Below, one piece after another: positions 53,959 through 62,475 of a stretch of 64,000 nucleotides of DNA (position 1 is the stretch's first letter; the number at the start of each line of letters is the position of its first letter). The notes under the pieces are model-generated. The model ran no database searches, was not told the DNA's origin, and saw only the letters and a list, made by a program, of their open reading frames with translations. This DNA comes from Tepidicella xavieri (GTDB taxonomy: Bacteria; Pseudomonadota; Gammaproteobacteria; Burkholderiales; Burkholderiaceae_C): NCBI RefSeq assembly GCF_004363315.1, contig NZ_SNYL01000012.1:1-64000 (forward strand), in the 5' to 3' direction. Made by a program: the position numbers and the translations under genes.

Positions 53959-54732
53959 ATGTTGACCATTTCTTCTGTAGCCGTATCACCGGTGCCGCCC
54001 CAGGCGCCGACGGTGGCGCGCGTGCAGCCGACGACGCCCGTCAAGGTCAGCGACAACGTGGCGCCGGAAAACCAAGGCGTCACCGCCCCGGTCACGCCGG
54101 CGGGCGAAGGCTCGCGGGCACAGGTCGTTTATGCCCCTTCTGCATTGCCGCCGGTCAACCCCACGGGCGAAGTCCCCTTGGTCAACAATTTCAATAATCC
54201 AGCCGTGCCAGAGCGCATGGGATTGCCACCTGCCCAGCCGGAGCTCCAGCGGCCAACCGGCCAGCCGGGGGGAGGCAGGGCCGAGGCAGGTGGCGAAGAG
54301 GCGCAGGCCGCTGAGGCTGCTCAGGTGCGCCAGCCGGACGCTGAACGGGCGTCGCCAGGTTCGGCGTATGGCAATGAGGAGGCTGAGACCGGCGCCGCCA
54401 ATGGTCAGCCCACCTTGGCCCAGCGGGCCGCAGAGGCCGAGCAGCGCCGTGCCGAACGGGGCCCGGAGGTGAAAAACCCGGCCTTGGAGGCCATGGACAC
54501 CCAGATCAAGGAGCTGCTGCCCAACATGTGGAAAGCCAGCCGTGCGGCGGTGGACATGCTCATCGGCGAGGAAGCCCGTGCCGCTGCAGCAGCGCGGGCA
54601 GAGCTGCTGGTGCCGCCCAAGGTCGCTTCGCCGCCCGATCGCGCAGCGGCCGAAGCCGCCGAGAGCTACGTCCGCACGGCCAGCGCACCCGATCGCCCCG
54701 CCGCGGGTGGCAATCTCGATCGGCTGGTCTGA
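53959..54732 (+). CDS. Pro/Ala/Glu-rich protein of unknown function under FliA control
   Basis: 257 residues with no recognised domain. The N-terminal half is low-complexity and rich in Pro, Val, Ala and Glu (VSPVPPQAPTVARVQPTTPV), followed by a Glu/Ala/Gln-rich segment; the C-terminal third looks helical and more ordered (NPALEAMDTQIKELLPNMWK, AAVDMLIGEEARAAAAARAE). No signal peptide or membrane segment. AGGAG lies 6 bases before ATG 53959. A FliA promoter upstream and the convergent chemotaxis operon place it in the late flagellar regulon. It might be an exported flagellar factor or a chaperone-like protein; I do not assign a function. Confidence 0.72.
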   Translation: MLTISSVAVSPVPPQAPTVARVQPTTPVKVSDNVAPENQGVTAPVTPAGEGSRAQVVYAPSALPPVNPTGEVPLVNNFNNPAVPERMGLPPAQPELQRPTGQPGGGRAEAGGEEAQAAEAAQVRQPDAERASPGSAYGNEEAETGAANGQPTLAQRAAEAEQRRAERGPEVKNPALEAMDTQIKELLPNMWKASRAAVDMLIGEEARAAAAARAELLVPPKVASPPDRAAAEAAESYVRTASAPDRPAAGGNLDRLV

Positions 54733-54755
54733 CGAGCCATCTGCCAACCCAGGCG

Positions 54756-55844
54756 TCAGATCCGGTGGCGCACGCCGCCAGCGCTGCTGACCTTCTCCAT
54801 CAACGCTTTGGCAATGCTTTTCAGCGGCAGGACTTCGTGCACGGCCCCGGCCTGGATGGCCATTTTGGGCATGCCAAAGACGATGCAGCTTGCTTCGTCC
54901 TGGGCGAAGTTGTAGCTGCCTGCATCGCGCATTTCCTTCATGGCCGTGGCGCCATCGGCGCCCATGCCCGTCAGCATCACGCCGATCGCGTTGGGGCCGA
55001 GCACCCGGGCGCAAGATTTGAACAGTACTTCGACCGAGGGTTTGTGGCGGTTCACGGGGGGCGAGTCGTCCACCACCGCCACATAGTTGGCGCCGCTGCG
55101 GGCGATGTGGAACTGCTTGCCCCCGGGAGCGATGTAGGCGTGACCGGGCAGAATGCGCTGGCCGTCGCTGGCTTCACAGACGCGGATCTTGCACAGCGAA
55201 TCCAGCCGCGCGGCAAAGCTCGTGGTAAAGCCGGCCGGCATGTGCTGGGTGATGACGATGGCGGGCGAATCGGCCGGCAGCTCGACCAGGATTTCCTTGA
55301 TGGCCTCGGTCCCCCCCGTAGAAGCGCCGATGCAGATCACCTTCTCCGTGGACAGGCGCATGCCGATGGGGCGTGCCGGTGGCTGCTGGCTGTCGTCACG
55401 CGGCACGGTGGGTGATGGGGGTGGGGCCACCAGCCGCGAGACACGCGCCTTGCTGGCGATGCGGATCTTCTCGACGATTTCGTCGCCCAGGGCTTGCAGG
55501 CCGCTGGCCACGCCGATGCGGGGCTTGGCGACGAAATCCACCGCGCCCATCTCCAGGGCCCGCAGCGTGGTGTCGGCGCCTTGTTCGGTCAGGGTGGAGA
55601 CCATCACCACCGGCATGGGGCGCAGGCGCATCAGCCGCGAGAGGAATTCCAGCCCGTCCATTTTGGGCATTTCCACGTCCAGCGTGATGACGTCGGGGTT
55701 GAGTTCGCGAATCATCTCGCGGGCTTGCAACGGATCGTTGGCCGTGCCGATGCACTCCATGTCGGGTTGCTTGTTGATGATTTCGCTCAGCAGGCTGCGC
55801 ACCAGCGCCGAGTCGTCCACCACCACCACTTTGATTTTTGACAT
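54756..55844 (-). CDS. cheB: Chemotaxis methylesterase/glutamine deamidase CheB
   Basis: Removes methyl groups from chemoreceptors and deamidates glutamines, activated by phosphorylation from CheA. 362 residues: receiver domain with Asp56 (DVITLDVEMPKMDGLEFL), a Pro-rich linker, and a catalytic domain with the triad Ser in GASTGGTEAIKE, His in VITQHMPAGFT and Asp in LTGMGADGATAM. Last gene of the minus-strand che operon, 18 bases after cheD; convergent with the FliA-driven gene. Confidence 0.96.
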   Translation of the reverse strand: MSKIKVVVVDDSALVRSLLSEIINKQPDMECIGTANDPLQAREMIRELNPDVITLDVEMPKMDGLEFLSRLMRLRPMPVVMVSTLTEQGADTTLRALEMGAVDFVAKPRIGVASGLQALGDEIVEKIRIASKARVSRLVAPPPSPTVPRDDSQQPPARPIGMRLSTEKVICIGASTGGTEAIKEILVELPADSPAIVITQHMPAGFTTSFAARLDSLCKIRVCEASDGQRILPGHAYIAPGGKQFHIARSGANYVAVVDDSPPVNRHKPSVEVLFKSCARVLGPNAIGVMLTGMGADGATAMKEMRDAGSYNFAQDEASCIVFGMPKMAIQAGAVHEVLPLKSIAKALMEKVSSAGGVRHRI

Positions 55845-55862
55845 GCCTTACAGATTGAATGG

Positions 55863-56489
55863 TCAGAACAGATCGACGGAGCCGCCGGCCGTGGACTGCA
55901 CCACCTTGGTGGCCACGCCCTGGCGTTCTTGCGACTCCAGCGTCTCCGGATGGGCGTGGGCCAGTCGCTTGACCATGGCCTTGCCCGATACCGGGAAAAA
56001 CACCACCTTGCGCGGATAGATGTCCAGCACGTCCTTGGAGACGACCGGGATGCGCTCAGTGGCCAGATAGTCCATCACGAATTTGGTGTTGCGCTCGCCC
56101 ACATTCATGCTGGTGAAGCCTGAGATCACCGCACCGCCACCGAATACCTTGGCCTGCATGTACTCCCTGGACGATCCCATCTTGATCAGCTCGTTGATGA
56201 GCAGTTCCATGGCGTAGGAGCCATAGCGGCCGGAGGTGTCGGCGCCGCCGTCTGGCAGCATGAAATGGTTCATGCCGCCGATGCGCAGCCGCGAATCCCA
56301 GATGCAGGCCGCGATGCAGGAGCCCAGCACGGTCATGATGATCACGTCATCACTGGAGACGAAATACTCGCCAGGCAGTACCTTGGCCGCGTTGTATTTG
56401 AAGTGCTGATCATGGAAGAAAAACGACGCCTCGCCCGGCTTGCGGGGCCGGGTTTTGAGCTGATGCAGGTATTCGATGCTTCGGTGCAT
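55863..56489 (-). CDS. cheD: Chemoreceptor glutamine deamidase CheD
   Basis: Deamidates receptor glutamines; 208 residues. Catalytic Cys is in TVLGSCIAACIWD and the His in GGMNHFMLPDGG, with the Thr region at FTSMNVGERNTKFV. Start ATG 56489 lies four bases after the cheR stop. The C-terminal tail ends GGSVDLF, nearly the same as the tail of the CheZ-like protein of this operon (GSIELF). Gene order cheR-cheD-cheB supports the call. Confidence 0.95.
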   Translation of the reverse strand: MHRSIEYLHQLKTRPRKPGEASFFFHDQHFKYNAAKVLPGEYFVSSDDVIIMTVLGSCIAACIWDSRLRIGGMNHFMLPDGGADTSGRYGSYAMELLINELIKMGSSREYMQAKVFGGGAVISGFTSMNVGERNTKFVMDYLATERIPVVSKDVLDIYPRKVVFFPVSGKAMVKRLAHAHPETLESQERQGVATKVVQSTAGGSVDLF

Positions 56490-56493
56490 GGCC

Positions 56494-57324
56494 TCAGACT
56501 TTTTCGTAGATGGTCTTGCCGCGCAGGGCAAAGAGCGAGCGGGCATCGCTGAAGTTCTCGGCATGGCCGACGAACAAGGTGCCCTTGGGCTTCATCAGTC
56601 GATGGATGCGTGCCAGTACCTGCCTCTGGGTGGGGTTGTCGAAATAAATCATCACGTTGCGGCAGAAAACCACGTCAAAGGTCTCCCGCAGGCTCCAGTT
56701 GTCCTCGATCAGGTTGAGGGTGAAGAACTGGATGTGTTTTTGCAGCTCCGGGCGCACCCGTGCCAGCCCCTCGTTGGCGCCTTTGCCTTTGAGGAAGTAT
56801 TTCTGCAACTGAGCAGTGCTGAGGTTCTTGAGCCCTTCGAGTTTGTAGATGCCGCGCGAAGCGGTGGATAGCACCTTGGTGTCGATGTCACTGGCCCAGA
56901 TCTGGAAACGCCCATTGATGCCCAGCACGTCGGCCATGGTGATGGCGATCGAATAGGGTTCTTCGCCCGTGGAGGCGGCGCTGCACCAGATCTTCCAGTC
57001 TTGGTTCGGGTTTTCCTTGACCAGGCGGCTGAGCTCGATGAAGTGATGGTTTTCGCGAAAGAAGGAGGTGAGGTTGGTCGTCAGGGCATTGACGAACTCC
57101 TGCCACTCGTCACCGCCGCCCTGGCGTTCTAGCCAGTCCAGGTAGTCCTTGAAACTGGTGTGGCCGGTGTCGCGCAGGCGGCGGGCAATGCGGCTGTACA
57201 CCATGGCCTGCTTGCCATCGTGCAGGCTGATGCCTGCATGGCGGTAGATCAGGTCCTTGATGCGCCGGAAATCCGCCGTGGTCCAGGCGAATTCCCGGTT
57301 TTGCAGCGCGATCTCGTCGGACAT
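56494..57324 (-). CDS. cheR: Chemotaxis receptor methyltransferase CheR
   Basis: SAM-dependent methylation of chemoreceptor glutamates. 276 residues: an N-terminal helical domain (LIYRHAGISLHDGKQAMVYS), the SAM-binding segment IWCSAASTGEEPYSIAITMA, LSTASRGIYKLEGL, and VVFCRNVMIYFDNPTQRQVL in the Rossmann domain, ending with LFVGHAENF. It lies 18 bases downstream of cheA and four bases upstream of cheD. Confidence 0.96.
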   Translation of the reverse strand: MSDEIALQNREFAWTTADFRRIKDLIYRHAGISLHDGKQAMVYSRIARRLRDTGHTSFKDYLDWLERQGGGDEWQEFVNALTTNLTSFFRENHHFIELSRLVKENPNQDWKIWCSAASTGEEPYSIAITMADVLGINGRFQIWASDIDTKVLSTASRGIYKLEGLKNLSTAQLQKYFLKGKGANEGLARVRPELQKHIQFFTLNLIEDNWSLRETFDVVFCRNVMIYFDNPTQRQVLARIHRLMKPKGTLFVGHAENFSDARSLFALRGKTIYEKV

Positions 57325-57342
57325 GATCGGTCAGCGTGAGGA

Positions 57343-59610
57343 TCAGTGCTTGGCGCGGCGCACCAAGGCCGAGGTGTCGAGGATGAGCGAGACGCTGCCG
57401 TCGCCCAGGATGGTGGCTCCCGAGACGTTGGGCACTTTCTTGTAGTTGGCCTCCAGGTTCTTGATGACCACCTGCTGCTGCCCCAGCAGTTCATCGACCA
57501 TCAACGCCACCCGGGAGCCGTCGGACTCGATGACCACCATGATGCTGTTGGCGGTGGGGTCGTCCTGCTTGCGGGGAACGGAAAAGGTTCGGTCAATCTC
57601 GATCACCGGCATGTACTCATCGCGCACTTTCACCAGCTGGGCATTCTGTGCGACGGTGTTGATGGAGGTCGCTTCGACCTGGAAGGATTCCACCACCGAG
57701 GACAGCGGCAGGATATAGACCTCGTTGCCCACGCGCACGGTCATGCCGTCCATGATGGCCAAGGTCAGTGGCAGGCGAACCTTGACGCTCATGCCGAAGC
57801 CCTCGGAGGAGTCGAGTTCGACAGAGCCGCCCAACGATGCGATGTTTTTCTTGACCACGTCCATGCCGACGCCGCGGCCGGAGACGTCGGTGACGACCTC
57901 TGCCGTGGAAAAGCCCGGCGCGAAGATGAGTTGCCAGACGTCCTGGTCGGGCATGTCATCGGAGACGTCGATGCCTTTGGAGCGGGCTTTGTCGATGAGT
58001 TTCTGGCGGTTCAGGCCTTTGCCGTCGTCTCGGACCTCAATGAGGATGGAGCCGCCTTGATGCGCGGCCGACAGGGTGATGGTGCCGACTTCGGGCTTGC
58101 CTTTGGCCAGACGCTCGGCCGGCAGCTCGATGCCGTGGTCGCAACTGTTGCGGATCAAGTGGGTCAGCGGGTCGGTGATTTTTTCGATCAAGCCCTTGTC
58201 GAGCTCGGTGGCTTCCCCGTGGGTGATGAGTTCCACCTTCTTGCCCAACTTGCTGGCCAGGTCGCGCAGCATGCGCGGGAAGCGGCTGAAGACGACCGAC
58301 ATCGGGATCATGCGGATCGACATGACCGATTCCTGCAGGTCGCGGGTGTTGCGCTCCAGGTCTGCCAGGCCCGACAGGAGTTGCTGGTTCACCGTGGCGT
58401 CGAGCGTGCGGCTGTACTGCGCCAGCATGGCTTGGGTGATGACGAGTTCCCCCACCTGGTTGATGAGTTGGTCGATCTTGCTGACCGAGACCCGCAGCGT
58501 GGTGGTTTCGAGCTGGGCCGTGGTGGCTGCGCGCGCGGCTTTGGCACTTTCCCGCGCTTTGGACTCGGCCGCAGACGCGCCGCCGCCCGAGTGGGCCTGC
58601 ATGGACTGGGATTCGGCCAACAGGCTTTCGGCGTGGCTGCGCGGTGTCAACGGGTTGCCGGGGGCGCCAGGGAACAGGCCGTAGCCTTGCACCAGATCTT
58701 CTGCGGGCACGGCCACACCGCTTTCGGACGTGACGGTGGAGGCCACAGGACTGCCGGGGGCGCCGGCGAAGAGGCCATAGCCCTGCTCGATGATGTCCTG
58801 GCTGTGTTCCGCGCCGTCGTCGGTGGCGCCATTGGGTGGCGCGGCAGCGGTTTGGGCCGAGGCGGGGGCCGATTCAGCGGGCAGCAGGCGGATTTTGTCC
58901 TTGGCGACGTGAAAGGCGAACAGGTCGAGCAGGTCGTCGTCGGTGCTCTGGGTGGTGATTTCGTACACCTTGGAGCCGTTGTCCACCCGTTCGGCCGTGA
59001 TGGTGCCCAGGCCGGCGATGTCGCGGAAAAGCTCTTTGATCGGGTCGGCCAGGCTCAGGTCGTCCAGCGGGCCAATGACGGCCAGCAGTTGCCGACTGGC
59101 CCCGGGCGGCGAGGCGGCGGGCATGCCGCCGACGGTGGGGGCGGGCGCAGGTGCCGGTGGGGGCGGAGGAGGAGGGGGGGCGGGCGGTGTCATGGCCGGG
59201 GCATTTTGCCCACTGGCCAGCACGCGGATGCGTTGCACCAGGCCGGAAGTTTCGGGCGGCTCACCGCCCAGGCCCTGGTGGCGCGCCAGCAAGCCCTTGA
59301 GCGCATCGGTCGATTCGAGCAGCACGTCCACCATGGGCATGGTGGGCGTGAGCTCGTGCCGCCGCAGTTTGTCCAGCAAGGATTCCATCTGGTGGGTCAA
59401 CTCGGCCACGTCTTCGAAACCGAAGGTGGCCGCGCCGCCCTTGATCGAATGCGCGCAACGGAAGATGGCGTTGAGCTCCTCGTCATCGACCGTGTCCAGG
59501 TCCAGGTTGAGCAGCTGTTGTTCCATCTGCTCCAGATTTTCGCCGGCCTCCTCGAAGAAGATCTGGTAGAACTGGGTCAGGTCGAAGCCGTTGTTCTTGT
59601 CGTCTGCCAT
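57343..59610 (-). CDS. cheA: Chemotaxis histidine kinase CheA
   Basis: Autophosphorylates and passes phosphate to CheY and CheB. 755 residues in the order P1 Hpt (His54 in FRCAHSIKGGAATFGFEDV), P2-like region, P3 dimerisation, P4 kinase (NSCDHGIELPAERLAKG, DVSGRGVGMDVVKKN, GFGMSVKVRLPLT) and P5 CheW-like domain. A Pro-only stretch precedes residues 170. Between P2 and P3 a motif of the form QGYGLFxGAPGxP occurs twice, about 32 residues apart (near residues 275 and 307). No cheW or receptor gene lies in the window. cheY is 49 bases upstream. Confidence 0.96.
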   Translation of the reverse strand: MADDKNNGFDLTQFYQIFFEEAGENLEQMEQQLLNLDLDTVDDEELNAIFRCAHSIKGGAATFGFEDVAELTHQMESLLDKLRRHELTPTMPMVDVLLESTDALKGLLARHQGLGGEPPETSGLVQRIRVLASGQNAPAMTPPAPPPPPPPPAPAPAPTVGGMPAASPPGASRQLLAVIGPLDDLSLADPIKELFRDIAGLGTITAERVDNGSKVYEITTQSTDDDLLDLFAFHVAKDKIRLLPAESAPASAQTAAAPPNGATDDGAEHSQDIIEQGYGLFAGAPGSPVASTVTSESGVAVPAEDLVQGYGLFPGAPGNPLTPRSHAESLLAESQSMQAHSGGGASAAESKARESAKAARAATTAQLETTTLRVSVSKIDQLINQVGELVITQAMLAQYSRTLDATVNQQLLSGLADLERNTRDLQESVMSIRMIPMSVVFSRFPRMLRDLASKLGKKVELITHGEATELDKGLIEKITDPLTHLIRNSCDHGIELPAERLAKGKPEVGTITLSAAHQGGSILIEVRDDGKGLNRQKLIDKARSKGIDVSDDMPDQDVWQLIFAPGFSTAEVVTDVSGRGVGMDVVKKNIASLGGSVELDSSEGFGMSVKVRLPLTLAIMDGMTVRVGNEVYILPLSSVVESFQVEATSINTVAQNAQLVKVRDEYMPVIEIDRTFSVPRKQDDPTANSIMVVIESDGSRVALMVDELLGQQQVVIKNLEANYKKVPNVSGATILGDGSVSLILDTSALVRRAKH

Positions 59611-59659
59611 GGGCGGTTCTCGGTTGTGACGGTCGTCGGCGGTTGGCGTGTGGCCAGGT

Positions 59660-60025
59660 TCAGCGGACGATGACCTTGTTGATGACTTCGATCAGCCGGT
59701 TGGGGTCGAAGGGCTTGACCAACCACCCGGTGGCGCCCGCTGCACGCCCGGCCTGCTTCATCTGGTCGCTGGATTCGGTGGTCAGGATGAGGATGGGCGT
59801 CGTCTTGAATTTGGGGTGCTCGCGCAGCTTGCGTGTCAGGCCGATGCCGTCGAGCCGGGGCATGTTCTGGTCGGTGAGCACCAGGTCGAAGTGCTGCTTG
59901 TCGGCCTTCTCGAAGGCGTCCACGCCGTCCACTGCTTCCACCACCTTGAAGCCGGCGCCCACCAGGGTGAATGACACCATCTTGCGCATGGAGGCCGAGT
60001 CGTCAACAGCGAGTATCGAGTGCAT
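59660..60025 (-). CDS. cheY: Chemotaxis response regulator CheY
   Basis: Single receiver domain of 121 residues that binds the flagellar motor when phosphorylated. Acidic pocket AVDDSASMRKM, phosphoacceptor Asp52 in DLVLTDQNMPRLDG, conserved Thr in LILTTESSDQ and Lys in WLVKPFDPNRL. It follows the CheZ-like gene by 42 bases and precedes cheA, one transcript with cheA, cheR, cheD and cheB. Confidence 0.95.
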   Translation of the reverse strand: MHSILAVDDSASMRKMVSFTLVGAGFKVVEAVDGVDAFEKADKQHFDLVLTDQNMPRLDGIGLTRKLREHPKFKTTPILILTTESSDQMKQAGRAAGATGWLVKPFDPNRLIEVINKVIVR

Positions 60026-60067
60026 GGGAGTACCTTGTTTCTGGGAAAGGATGGTTGAGATCGGTGT

Positions 60068-60571
60068 TCAAAACAGTTCGATGGAGCCGGCGTCCATCTC
60101 GCTTTGGGTCACGGGGTTGGGGTTTTTGGGCATGTGGGTCACGACGATGCCGACTTCCTCCTCCTCGGGCTCCATGGCCTGATCGGCCAGAATATAAGCG
60201 CAACCTTTGAGCACCTTGCCGATGTGGACGAGCAGTTGCGTGGCCATGTCGTGGAACTGCAACTCCGTGACGGCCAGGTGCAGGGCCTGACGGAGCTCGT
60301 CGTGGCGGGGGTCGTCGGGCAGTTCGCCAGCCACCTGCATGGCGCGATTGAAACGGTCGAGCAGGTTGACGGTGGCGTGGTCGAGCAGTCCTTCGAGCCG
60401 TTTCAGATCGTTCATGGCCACGAGCAGGGAGTCCTGCAGGTCGGCCACGACCGCGACGTCCATCGCCACGGCGGGCTCGTCATCGGTGTGCGACGGAACC
60501 GGCTCGACGGTGGTGTATTCCTCGCGTGGCCAGCGGCGCTTGTCTTGTGGATTGGCGGTGGGGTTTTCCAT
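60068..60571 (-). CDS. cheZ: CheZ-like CheY phosphatase
   Basis: 167 residues, mostly helical. The segment ELQFHDMATQLLVHIGKVL aligns with the CheZ catalytic helix and keeps the Asp and Gln at D-x3-Q spacing that position Mg and water for CheY-P hydrolysis. A shorter four-helix region and an acidic linker (ADQAMEPEEEEVG) lead to a C-terminal tail ending MDAGSIELF, comparable in place to the CheY-binding tail of CheZ. It is shorter than enterobacterial CheZ (about 214 residues). First gene of the che operon, next to cheY. Assignment is by motif and context, not strong overall identity. Confidence 0.72.
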   Translation of the reverse strand: MENPTANPQDKRRWPREEYTTVEPVPSHTDDEPAVAMDVAVVADLQDSLLVAMNDLKRLEGLLDHATVNLLDRFNRAMQVAGELPDDPRHDELRQALHLAVTELQFHDMATQLLVHIGKVLKGCAYILADQAMEPEEEEVGIVVTHMPKNPNPVTQSEMDAGSIELF

Positions 60572-60754
60572 GGGCGGCGCGCAGAGGTCCCGTCAACATT
60601 GACACAAGTGTGAATATAAGCCTGAGCCGAAGTCTAGACTAGGCCAATGAGATGACATGACTCAAAATATCGGCAATTTCCGAACGACATTGTCCCTGCC
60701 CGCAAGCGCCGCCAGGCGCCTCATGACAGGCCCCATCGATGAACAGGGGGTAGT

Positions 60755-61843
60755 TTGACAGATTTGAACATCCTTCATCTTGAGGACAATCCCGCAGACC
60801 ACGAACTGGTGGCCCGTACCTTGGGGCGCAGCGATCTGTCTTGCGCCCTGACGCTGGTCGATACCCTGGAGGACTTCCAGTCCCACATCGAGCAGGGGCG
60901 GGTGGACGCCGTGCTGGCAGACTACCACCTGGCCGGGTTTTCGGGCATGGAGGCGTGGGAGTGGTTGCGGCAGGCCCAGCGGGAGTTGCCTTTCATCATT
61001 GTGTCGGGCGCCATTGGCGAGGCCACGGTGGCCGATGCGATGGTGCGCGGTGTCAGCGACTATGTGGACAAGAACCGGTTGGCCCGGCTGCCGGCGGTGC
61101 TGCAGCGGGCGCTGGATTTCCACGCTTCGCGGCAGGCGCAGGCCGCCGCCCAGGCTGAGTTGGCCGAGTCGCGCCGGCGCCTAGTGGACCTGACCGAGCA
61201 TTTGCAGGTCAGCATCGACCGCGAGCGCGCCGACATTGCCCGCGAAATCCATGACGACATTGGCGGATCGCTGGCCGCGGCCAAGCTGGATTTGTCGTGG
61301 CTGGCCCGGCGCATCGATGAGCCGCAAGCGCAGGGGCACATTCGCGCGGCGCTGGAGATGGTGGAGCACGCGCTGGGGGCCAGCCAGCGCATCATGCGCA
61401 ATCTGCGGCCTGCGGTGCTGGATCAGGGGCTGATGCCGGCCCTGCAATGGCTGACGCAAACCTTTGCCGAGCGCACGGGGCTGGACGTGCGCCTCAAAGG
61501 GCAGGTCTTGGCCCCGGTGCCGCCGCGTCTGTCGATGGTGGTGTACCGCACGGCGCAGGAGGCGCTGACGAATGTGCTCAAGCACGCCCAGGCCAGTCAG
61601 GTGTCGCTGGATCTCAGCGATCTGGAAGGGGTGCTGACGCTGGAGGTGTCGGACAATGGCCGGGGCGCGACGGCGCAGGATTTGGCCAAGCTGCAGTCGT
61701 TTGGCTTGCTGGGGCTCAAGGAACGCGCCCACGGAGTGGGCGGCTGGCTGGATGTGGTGACGGCGCCAGGACAGGGCATGACCCTGATCCTGTCGCTGCC
61801 GTTGGAGGGGCAGAGCGCTCAGGACTGGGAGAACAACGAATGA
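60755..61843 (+). CDS. Receiver-histidine kinase protein (HisKA_3 type)
   Basis: 362 residues, cytosolic: an N-terminal receiver with Asp56 (DAVLADYHLAGFSGMEAWE), a coiled coil, a HisKA_3 dimerisation domain with phospho-His near 166 (ADIAREIHDDIGGSLAAAKL) and an HATPase (VYRTAQEALTNVLKHAQAS, EVSDNGRGATAQD, GLLGLKERAHGVGGWL). NarX/UhpB-class kinase without membrane segment. It starts at TTG 60755 with GGGGG upstream. The stop overlaps the regulator start by ATGA. It is divergent from the che operon, across 183 bases. Because its own input is a receiver, it may be the middle of a phosphorelay. Confidence 0.88.
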   Translation: MTDLNILHLEDNPADHELVARTLGRSDLSCALTLVDTLEDFQSHIEQGRVDAVLADYHLAGFSGMEAWEWLRQAQRELPFIIVSGAIGEATVADAMVRGVSDYVDKNRLARLPAVLQRALDFHASRQAQAAAQAELAESRRRLVDLTEHLQVSIDRERADIAREIHDDIGGSLAAAKLDLSWLARRIDEPQAQGHIRAALEMVEHALGASQRIMRNLRPAVLDQGLMPALQWLTQTFAERTGLDVRLKGQVLAPVPPRLSMVVYRTAQEALTNVLKHAQASQVSLDLSDLEGVLTLEVSDNGRGATAQDLAKLQSFGLLGLKERAHGVGGWLDVVTAPGQGMTLILSLPLEGQSAQDWENNE

Positions 61844-62469
61844 TCAAGGTGGTGTTGTGCGACGACCATGCCGTCGTGCGGCGTGGGGTGCGTGACACGT
61901 TGATGGAGGCCACCGACATCCAGGTGGTGGCCGAAGCCGACGGCTACGCGAGCCTGCGCGAGGCCTTGCGACTGCACCGGCCCGACGTGCTGTTGCTGGA
62001 TGTGGATCTGCCCGGCCGCAGCGGGTTGGAGATTCTTGCCGTCCTGCACGAGGAAGCCTCGCCAGTGCGCACGGTCATGGTGTCGATGTACCCGGAGGAC
62101 CAGTATGCGATCCGCTGCCTCAAGGCGGGCGCGATGGGCTATCTCAACAAAGGGGGAGACCCGGCCGATCTGCTCCAGGCGGTGCGCACCGTGGCGCAGG
62201 GGCGCAAGTTCATCACGCCCCAGATTGCCGAATTGCTGGCCAATCACCTCCATGCCCCCGAAAGCGCGGAGTTGCACGACAGCCTGTCCGAACGCGAACT
62301 GCAGACTTTGCGCAAGATTGCTTCGGGCAAGAAGCTGTCTCAGATCGCCGAGGAGCTGATGATCAGCCCCAAGACGGTCAGCGTCTACCGGGCCCGCGTG
62401 CTGGAAAAGCTCGGGTTGAGCAACAACGCCGAGCTCACGGTCTACGCCATCCGCAACAAGCTGGTCTGA
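61840..62469 (+). CDS. NarL/FixJ-family response regulator
   Basis: 209 residues: receiver with acidic pocket VVLCDDHAVVRRGV and Asp54 (DVLLLDVDLPGRSGLEIL), then a LuxR-type helix-turn-helix (LSERELQTLRKIASGKKLSQ, IAEELMISPKTVSVYRARVL). Coupled to the preceding kinase by ATGA. Targets are unknown; its place between chemotaxis and flagellar-export genes suggests motility control, which is inference. Ends six bases from the convergent fliR. Confidence 0.92.
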   Translation: MIKVVLCDDHAVVRRGVRDTLMEATDIQVVAEADGYASLREALRLHRPDVLLLDVDLPGRSGLEILAVLHEEASPVRTVMVSMYPEDQYAIRCLKAGAMGYLNKGGDPADLLQAVRTVAQGRKFITPQIAELLANHLHAPESAELHDSLSERELQTLRKIASGKKLSQIAEELMISPKTVSVYRARVLEKLGLSNNAELTVYAIRNKLV

Positions 62470-62475
62470 AACCCC

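Noticed and set aside
57346-59673. 775-codon open frame antisense to cheA
   Set aside because: Gly/His/Arg-rich mirror of a well-conserved kinase.
60603-60640. Short dyads CACAAGTGTG and AGTCTAGACT between the CheZ-like gene and the receiver-kinase gene
   Set aside because: Arms are four or five bases and common by chance; no promoter context was recognised.
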